DNA of 25,000 nt from Cryptomeria japonica (taxonomy: Eukaryota > Streptophyta > Pinopsida > Cupressales > Cupressaceae), in assembly GCF_030272615.1 (NCBI RefSeq), contig NC_081414.1:660900438-660925437 (forward strand), given 5' to 3'. The notes beneath the pieces are model-generated. The model made no database searches. It saw only the letters and a program-made list of their open reading frames with translations, and was not told the DNA's origin. The stretch's first letter is position 1, and the number at the start of each line of letters is the position of its first letter. A program made the position numbers and the translations under genes. Below, piece by piece: positions 18,130 through 25,000 of this stretch.

Positions 18130-19200
18130 ATGGTGACTAATGTTGAGTTAGCCAAGAAGGTGGAAGAACAAGAAGGGGAAAATAGGGCACTTAGAGAAAG
18201 ATTAGATCAACTAGCAATGAAACTAGCCGAAATAGAAGTCAAAACTGAAGAAGTCCATGATAAGGTTGGAGATCAGGGTAAAATGATGGCAATAGAGGAT
18301 GAGGTCCCCATGCCTGACCCTATCATTGAGCAAGAACCATTCTTGAAAGCCTTGAGAGCTATGAGTGGTAAAACCTTAGAGGAAGTGGCCCTTTTCAGTG
18401 GAAAGATGGATCTAGATGCTCGTATAGAGTGGATTGAAGGTCTAAAAAACCATTTTGAATGTGATGGAGTAACTGAAGTACAAAAGGTTAAGGTAGAAAA
18501 ATCAAGGTTGAGAGGGGCAGCCTTAACTTAGTGGAAGTTCATCCAAGAGGAAAGGGTGAAAGAAGGTAAGCAACCAATAGCCACCTGGAAAGCAATGGTA
18601 GCCAAAATAAAAGAAACCTACCTTCTTGAAGACTATGAAGTACAACTTCACAGGAAAAGACAAAATTTGAGACAAAAAGACCTAGATGTCAGTAGCTACA
18701 CTGAGGAGTTTCAAAAAATGTGCATGAAATCCAGAGCAGTAGAGGATGAGAGTATAAAAGTGGCAAGGTACTTGAATGGGTTAAGATGGAACATCCAGGA
18801 AGAGATGAGCTTGTTATGCCCACAAACAGTACACAAGTATTATCAACTAGCACTTAAGGTGGAAGAGAAAGGTAGGAGAAAGCAAGAACAAAACAATAGA
18901 GGAAGAGGTAGGGGAAGAGATGGTAGAGGCCATAGAGGCAGTTTTGGGGGAAGGAGCATAGATCAATGATCCCAGTGAGAGTCTAAACTTATAGAGCAAA
19001 GTGGGGATTCTCAAAGCAAACCCAACTATAGGGGTAGGGGATCAAGCAACCCGAGTAGGGGTAGATCTAATGGACCAAGGAGAGGGTCCTACTTCTCAAC
19101 CATGAAATGCTATAACTATCAAAAGTTGGGCCACCCTACCTATAGATGCCCAAAGAAGCCTAGTTCATCCTATGGTGGTGAGAAGAGGGTAAACTATGTT
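18130..19200 (+). pseudogene. E3 gag: capsid-like domain and degenerate zinc knuckle
   Basis: The ATG at 18130 opens MVTNVELAKKVEEQEGENRA, a short coiled coil, followed by an acidic linker and a Retrotrans_gag domain (about 18340-18860). That domain includes LFSGKMDLDARIEWIEGLKN, the LRGAALT/WKF motif split by TAG at 18529, and QLHRKRQNLRQKDLDVSSYT. An Arg/Gly-rich stretch follows (about 18880-18960), and then two TGA stops (18967, 18976). The knuckle CYNYQKLGHPTYRC (19108-19149) has Tyr in place of the second Cys, so zinc binding is probably lost. Gag would form the virus-like particle and bind RNA. The frame runs into pol without a shift. Confidence 0.93.
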
Positions 19201-22200
19201 CAGGAAGATGGAGGTAATACCAGAACTTCAGCATTGAACCTAGCTTCAGAAGATGGTGAGAGTTTAATGATCAAGAGTGTGTTAATGAAGAAGCCACATA
19301 GTACAGAGGTCTCACAGAGAAGAGAATTGTTCAGGATTAAGTGTAAAATCATGGGAAAGGTGTGTAAGGTTATCATAGATTTAGGATCCATAGATAACAT
19401 CATATCAGAGGAAGCAGTAAGTAAATTGAAACTACCTAGGATACAACACAAGGAGCCATACAAAGTCACATGGTTAAATAAGGGACAACATGTGTTAGTA
19501 AATGAGCAAGCCTGGGTAGATTTCCACATAGGTGGATATACATATAGGATCCTATGTGACATCCTTCCTATGGATGCTTGCCACCTACTATTCAGTAGAC
19601 CATGGCAGTTTGACCAAAAAGCACAACATGATGGGGGAAGAAAATCCTACTCATTTCAGAAAGATGGAGTAACCTATCAAATTCAATCCCTCAATGAAGA
19701 AGGAGAGAGCAGAAATAAAGTGCCTAACATCTTGTTAGTGAATGAGAAAGAATTCATAAAAACACTAGAAGAAGGTGAAGGAGTGGGATTTGCACTCATA
19801 GTGAAACCCAAGGAAGAAAAGGTAGAAAAGAAAGTTGAGATACCATATGAGGTACAGAAAATCCTTGATAACTTCAAAGAAATAATCAGTGATGGTACAC
19901 CTGCAACTTTACGACCTTCTAGAGCCATTAGCCATCAGATTGGTTTCATACCTAGAGCCTCTTTACCAAATAAGGTAGCCTATAAGATGACCCCTGAACA
20001 AAATGAAGAGGTGGCAAGACAAATACAAGAACTCTTAGACCAAGGGCTAATTACGAAAAGCATTAGTCCTTGTGTAGTAGTATTGGCACCTAAGAAGGGT
20101 GGAACATGGAGAGTTTGTATAGATTCTACAGCCATAAACAAGATCACCATCAGATACAGATTTCCCATACCTAGGATAGAGGATTTGATGGATTGTTTGG
20201 GGGGTGCACAGTATTTCATTAAGATTGACTTGAAGAGTGGTTACCATCAGATAAGAATCAAAGAGGGTGATGAATGGAAGACAGCTTTCAAAATGAATGA
20301 GGGTCTTTATGAGTGGCTTATCATGCCATTTGGACTCTCTAATGCTCCCAACACATTCATGAGACTCATGAATGAAGTTTTACATGATTTTATTAGCAAG
20401 TTTGCTGTTGTGTATTTAGATGATATTCTTATTTTCAATAAAACTAAGGAATAGCATTTGAAGCATTTAGCTATTGTTTTGAGACAGTTATCTGATGAAT
20501 AGCTAACCATTAATCTAGAAAAATGTGATTTCTTGAAGCAAGAATTGGTCTATCTTGGTTTTGTTATATCAGGAGGCAATCTGAAAATGGATCAATCTAA
20601 AGTTGCAGCAATAACCAGTTGGCCAACTCCTAAGATAGCCAGTGATGTCAGAAGTTTCCATGGTTTGGCACAATTTTACAGAAAGTTCATCAGGGGATTC
20701 AGTGAGATTTGTGTTCCATTGTTAGACACCATCAAAGGGGGTGTAAAGGTAAAATTTCAGTAGACAGATGTAGCCAATAAGGGGTTTGAATTATTGAAAA
20801 CTAAAGTAGCTACTCAACCAGTGCTCATTTTACCTAGTTTTGATAAGCTTTTTACTATTGAATGTGATGCTAGTAATATGGTTGTAGGAGCTATTTTAAG
20901 TCAGGAAAATAGACCAATTGCATTCTTTAGTGAGAAGTTGAATGATGCCAAGAAAAAGTACTCTTCCTATGATTTAGAACTTTATGCATTAGTACAGGCA
21001 CTTAGGAAATGGAGACACTATCTTCTTCCTAAAGAGTTTGATGTATACATAGATAATCAGGCACTAAGTTTCTTGAACTCATAGGATAAACTGAATCATG
21101 GGCATGTTAAATGGGTAGAATACTTGCAAGCTTACACTTTTACTCTTAAGCATAAGAAGGGTCAGTTGAATAAAGTAGCAGATTCTTTGAGTAGAAGGTT
21201 GTTAAATATTCATGAGATTCAAGTACAGAGCATTGGTATTGATATTTTTAAAGATATGTATCCTACTGATGATGATTTTGCTAAAGCTTATAAAGTTTGT
21301 CAAGATTTTGAGAATAATTTCCATGGTGCATATGCTGATTTCACTTTGTAGGATGGTTTGTTATTTAGGGGTGGACAGTTGTGTGTTCCAAAAGGTTCTA
21401 TGAGAGAGAACCTCATTCAGGAGAAGCACAATGGGTGCTTAAGTGGACATTTCAGTCTCAACAAGACCTTAGAGCTGGTTCAAAGGTTCTATTATTGGCC
21501 TAAGATGCAGAGAGACATCAAGAGGTATGTTGAGCATTGTTTGGTATGTCAGAAGGCAAAAGGTAATTCCTCCAATGCTGGTTTATATCAGCCTCTTCCC
21601 ATTCCACATAGGCCTTGGGATTGCATTAGTATGGATTTTGTGGTAGGATTACCTAAGACTCAAGCAAGATTTGATAGCATCTTTGTACTAGTTGACAGAA
21701 ATAGCAAAATGGATTTTATTCCTTGTAAGACAACATATGATGCAAGTCATATTGCTTACTTATTTTTCAAAGAAGTTGTTAGAATTCATGGTTTGCCTAC
21801 TAGCATTGTTTCAGAAAGGGATGTTAAGTTTCTTGGTCATTTCTGGAAAAAATTGTGGAAGAGATTGGGTACTAATCTCTCTTTTGGTTCAGCTTATCAT
21901 CCACAAATAGATGGCCAAACCAAAGTTGTGAGTAGGTCTCTTGTAAATATTCTTAGGTGCTTGACAAAGGAATATGGGCAGAGTTGGGATCAGCTCATTC
22001 ATCAAGAAGAATATGCCTACAATGATAGTGTCAACCGATCTACAGGTAAAAGCCCTTTTGAAGTTGTTTATGGTATGCATTCAAGGGGTATAATGGAGTT
22101 GAGGGATATCACTAATTTTCAGCATAAGAGTGAAACAGCAGATGACATGGCACAATCCATGAAGGAGGTTCATGAGCAAGTGAGAAAGGCTCTCCAAGAT

Positions 22201-22707
22201 ACCTCCCAAAAGGTCAAGGCAAGAGTGTATGCTACAAAGAGAGATGTTTAGTTTTCCATAGGAGATTATGTGATGGTTCATTTCAACAAGGAAAGGCTAC
22301 AAAAGGGAGTTCCAAGCAAACTTCAAATGAGGAGAATAGACCCCTGCAAAATATTGGCTAAGTATGGATCTAATGCTTACAAAGTTGATTTGCCTACTCA
22401 TGTTTCTTTGTCTCCCATTTTTAATGTTCCAAATTTGATTTCTTTCAAAGGGCAGCCATCTAAGGAGATTCAAAGAGTTTCAGATGTTGCATAATCCCTT
22501 TCTGATCTATCTCTCCCTTCTCTTTCTATTCCCCAAGCAGAACAGGTTATAGACTCCAGGATTCTCAAAAAAACAAGGCATCACACCTACATGGAACATC
22601 TAATCAAATGGAAGGATAAACCTATCTCAGAGGCCACATGGATCCCTGAAATTGACTTTCAGAATTTAGGCATCCTTTCTTCTTTGCTGCCTCAAGGAGT
22701 CACATGA
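19201..22707 (+). pseudogene. E3 pol: protease, RT, RNase H, integrase, chromodomain
   Basis: Same frame as gag. Protease (about 19320-19620) has IIDLGSIDNIIS at the active site, with Leu where D-S/T-G is usual. RT (about 19990-20530) shows the first Asp in KIDLKSGYHQ, then MPFGLSNAP and the YLDD box (20413-20424). RNase H (about 20840-21080) has [14 protein letters not shown] and IDNQAL. Integrase has an intact HHCC finger (21427-21549). In its core the first Asp is kept (SMDF, 21634), but the second catalytic position reads Glu in SERD (21814) and the Glu of GQTE is Lys (21922). The chromodomain (about 22540-22672; ILKKTRHHTYMEHLIKWKDK) ends at TGA 22705. Stops: TAG 20452, 20500, 20761, 21082, 21349, 22249; TAA 22492. 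Confidence 0.95.
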
Positions 22708-22729
22708 CTTCTTTTTTCGGGGGGGAGTA
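22708..22729 (+). promoter_or_regulatory. E3 polypurine tract
   Basis: A T-run followed by CGGGGGGGAGTA (22718-22729) directly precedes the TGGTGC start of the 3' LTR, the expected plus-strand primer site. It lies ten bases after the polyprotein stop. Confidence 0.92.
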
Positions 22730-24861
22730 TGGTGCAGGAGCACCTAGTTAAGCAAAACTCTCCTTTTTGAGTATTTAATGCTTTCATGTTTGTAATTTCT
22801 TGTGTCAAGTTTATAATGTTGTTTTAGGTTATTGTGTGTCATGTTTAGTGGTTTTTATCTCATTTTGGGTTCAAGACGTCAAGTTTTTCCTTTCAGGCTT
22901 TGAGTTGACAATTTTTGGCAAAAATGTGCAAAATTGCCAAAAAGGTCTTCAAATGCTTTCCAAAGCATTGAAACATGTTTGATAAGTGTTTTTAAGCATA
23001 TATAAGGTGTTTAGACAAGTTGATAAGGTTATATTGTCAAAAATGTCTTTTGGAGCAAGAAATGTTGTCATTGGGCTTGTAAAAGTTGTCATTTTTTTAC
23101 TTTTCTTGCAAAATGAAGTTGTGGAAGTCTCATGTTCATAATGGGATTGATAACTAAATTTTTGGACTATAAAAATACCTCTCTTTTCCTTGAAGAAGGT
23201 TGGTGATTGTATGAGAAAGAGATTCCTAATAAAAACTATGAAATTTTCGCTTTTATGACTGGTTTTTCCTTCCTTGGAGTAACAGTTCGTACTGTAGCTT
23301 TCATAGTCTATACTGTACCTTTGGAAAGTGTGCATAATAATTGTACAATTCTCTCTAAGTGATTTTTATTATAGTTTCCTTTGGCGATTTGATTATACAA
23401 AATTATTTTCACTTTTGTTTGCTCACTGCCCTGTTAAGGGTTTGGAGTGGGAAAATGCCACAACTTGACTAATCCAGGTTTGGGATCCCACAAAATGGAT
23501 TTATTCAAGTTGGAACTCATGTATATAGTGTACATATGTTTTACTTTATGCCAAAATTGTGTTTGGAAGGAGGACTTGAGTGAATGCTAGGCAAGTATTG
23601 ATTACTCGGCTAGTAGCATGATCAAAAACTCAAGATTTGCACCCAAAAGAAATTTGGAGTGAACAAATGTATGAGGAAGAGGTCTAGATATATGGTCAAG
23701 GGTTTTTAATATCACCTTGGTTTGTTAGAGTAGATTGTTCCTATTAAACATTCTCACTTTGTAAACAAAATAGTGAGTTCACTGTTTTTGTAAATTGTGT
23801 TTGTCAAGATGCTCAAGGAATGCTTCAAAGCATAATCCAAGCCTTATAACCATGAAGGATATGTAATAGGGAAGTTAATTAGTGTTTTTAAAACCTCATT
23901 GAGGTGTACTTCTAGTTCAATGCCCTCTTTATGCAGGTCTAAAGAGGTGGCAGCAGCTGACTGGTAAAAGGCAGCATTTTGACAGTGACAGTGGTATTCC
24001 ACTTCCTTTATTAGATGTGTGCCAAGTGTTTGGCATTATGTTTGCAAGGTAGTAATAGGGGAAGGTTTTATTTGGTGTGGCAGAAGTCCTAAGCCAGTTT
24101 GGAGTCTTGATTAGTGGATTTGGGAAGATTTCTCTATGTTCTTTGGTTTAAACCCTACCAAACCCTACAAAAGTGCCACAAATAGTGGACAGTCCTCATT
24201 TTTCAATAGCAAAGGCCTAAACCATGAAAATCCATCAGAAAATACCTCTAAAACACCATCCAAATTGATTTTGTTGGAGGAGGAGCCCATCGTTGGGCAG
24301 GGTGAGTAAAAAGGTGTCAATTACCCCTCCATGGGCTAGTAGCCCTTTTGACTGCATAACACACACTTTTCAGAACCTGATTGCAAGGAGGAGTTTGGGG
24401 CTCATGAAACTTGGCAAGAATATTCTAAAATATAAAAACAAGTGACATTTGGAACCTTGGATAGTGTGTAGCCTCATTTGGGGGTTTTGACCTTTAGTTG
24501 GTGAATTGAGTAGGCTAAGGGCTATGAGCCTTAAACTAAGTTGGTGGTCAAAATTGAATAAAACATTGCTGCCCCTACATGTCCATGTTGGAATTGCCCT
24601 ATGCACACTAAAAAACAATAAGTTGAATGTCAAGAGAACCAGGGATTGAGAAAAGTGTAGATGGGAGAGGTGAGTAGTTGGAGTAAGTTTGAGCATGGGT
24701 GTGAACTATCACCAAAAAGGGAGGTTGTTGGTGAAGACTCGTAGAGAGACCTGACTATTGCAACTAAACTTGATATTGGCAAACATAAGGAGCAGACATA
24801 AACAATACCTCTTGTTTCCTTTTATGACCTTTTGAGCACTTACCTAGCAACCTCCCTATCA
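22730..24861 (+). repeat. E3 3' LTR (2,132 bp)
   Basis: Same ends and exactly the same length as 15945-18076. Terminal hairpin at 22731-22744 and GGGATCCC hairpin at 23464-23509. The antisense ORF at 24696-24370 has the same length as its counterpart in the 5' LTR, but I see no other sign that it is a gene. Confidence 0.95.
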
Positions 24862-25000
24862 GTATGCTACACAATGTTTGGAATGCTAGCGAGTGAAAGT
24901 TGAGCATGTTCATCTAGCGGGACTTTTATTTCAACATGTCATACCTGAGTATAAGTGGCAAGTAATCAGTATGGATTTTATCCAAGGGTTACCTATGAGT
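24862..25000 (+). pseudogene. Outer Ty3/gypsy integrase fragment (right piece)
   Basis: 24862-24866 is the right GTATG duplication. Frame from 24863 reads YATQCLEC, the two zinc-finger Cys, a TAG at 24887, then RVKVEHVHLAGLLFQHVIPE and YKWQVISMDFIQGLP, which includes the first integrase catalytic Asp. This is the direct continuation of 15944, but the frame on this side is one base off that on the left, so the outer gene also has a small indel close to the E3 insertion point. The element continues beyond the window. Confidence 0.92.

Larger units (their letters stand above)
15945..24861 (+). mobile_element. E3: full-length, inactive Ty3/gypsy chromovirus
   Basis: 8,917 bp with two LTRs of 2,132 bp, iMet PBS, gag-pol in one frame, PPT and GTATG duplication. 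Domain order gag, protease, RT, RNase H, integrase, chromodomain is that of chromoviruses, whose chromodomain steers integration toward particular chromatin. Ten in-frame stops and several active-site changes make this copy non-functional. The outer element may be a relative, but the two differ clearly in the shared RNase H and integrase regions. Confidence 0.96.

Noticed and set aside
10757-22707. Variant genetic code with TAG read as Gln
   Set aside because: Some TAGs replace expected Trp or Lys, TGA and TAA also interrupt, CAG is used freely, and active-site residues are lost. Decay of methylated plant repeats explains all of these.

Overview
The window is plant nuclear DNA made almost wholly of LTR retrotransposons nested inside one another. 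I see no host gene, rRNA, tRNA, CRISPR array or bacterial-type feature. The plant origin rests on Ty3/gypsy polyproteins (one with a C-terminal chromodomain), primer-binding sites complementary to plant initiator tRNA-Met, 5-bp target-site duplications, AT-rich sequence and CAG-to-TAG-type decay. The nesting fits a large, repeat-rich genome such as a gymnosperm, but the species cannot be fixed from this sequence.

Four elements can be separated by their duplicated target sites. (1) The outer, oldest element is a Ty3/gypsy pol gene on the + strand. It is seen in three pieces (1-403, 15534-15944, 24862-25000) carrying RNase H, the integrase zinc finger and the start of the integrase core. (2) Element E2 (404-15533, +) is a Copia-type non-autonomous element inserted into the outer RNase H (duplication GCTTG). 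It has LTRs of about 300 bp, an iMet PBS, a gag-like ORF with four CCHC knuckles, a second ORF of about 1,070 codons of unknown function, several polypurine tracts and no pol. (3) Element E1 (622-10169, minus strand) sits inside the 5' LTR of E2 (duplication ACATG). It is a 9.5-kb non-autonomous element with LTRs of 1.3-1.6 kb, a probable tRNA-Trp PBS and one long, broken Gln/Pro-rich ORF with no recognisable domain. (4) Element E3 (15945-24861, +) is a complete but dead chromovirus inserted into the outer integrase (duplication GTATG). It has two LTRs of 2,132 bp each, gag, protease, RT, RNase H, integrase and chromodomain in one frame.

The order of events follows from the nesting: the outer element came first, E2 and E3 then entered it independently, and E1 entered E2. 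E1 and E2 lack pol and would have needed enzymes from related autonomous copies. E3 encodes the full set, but stop codons and active-site changes have disabled it.

The points most worth a second look are the two unrecognised element-encoded proteins (E1 ORF and E2 ORF2), the 2-versus-8-copy repeat difference between the two E1 LTRs, the dispersed ACCGGYA motif in E2, and decay by in-frame, mostly TAG, stops with no frameshifts in E2 ORF2 and E3 gag-pol.
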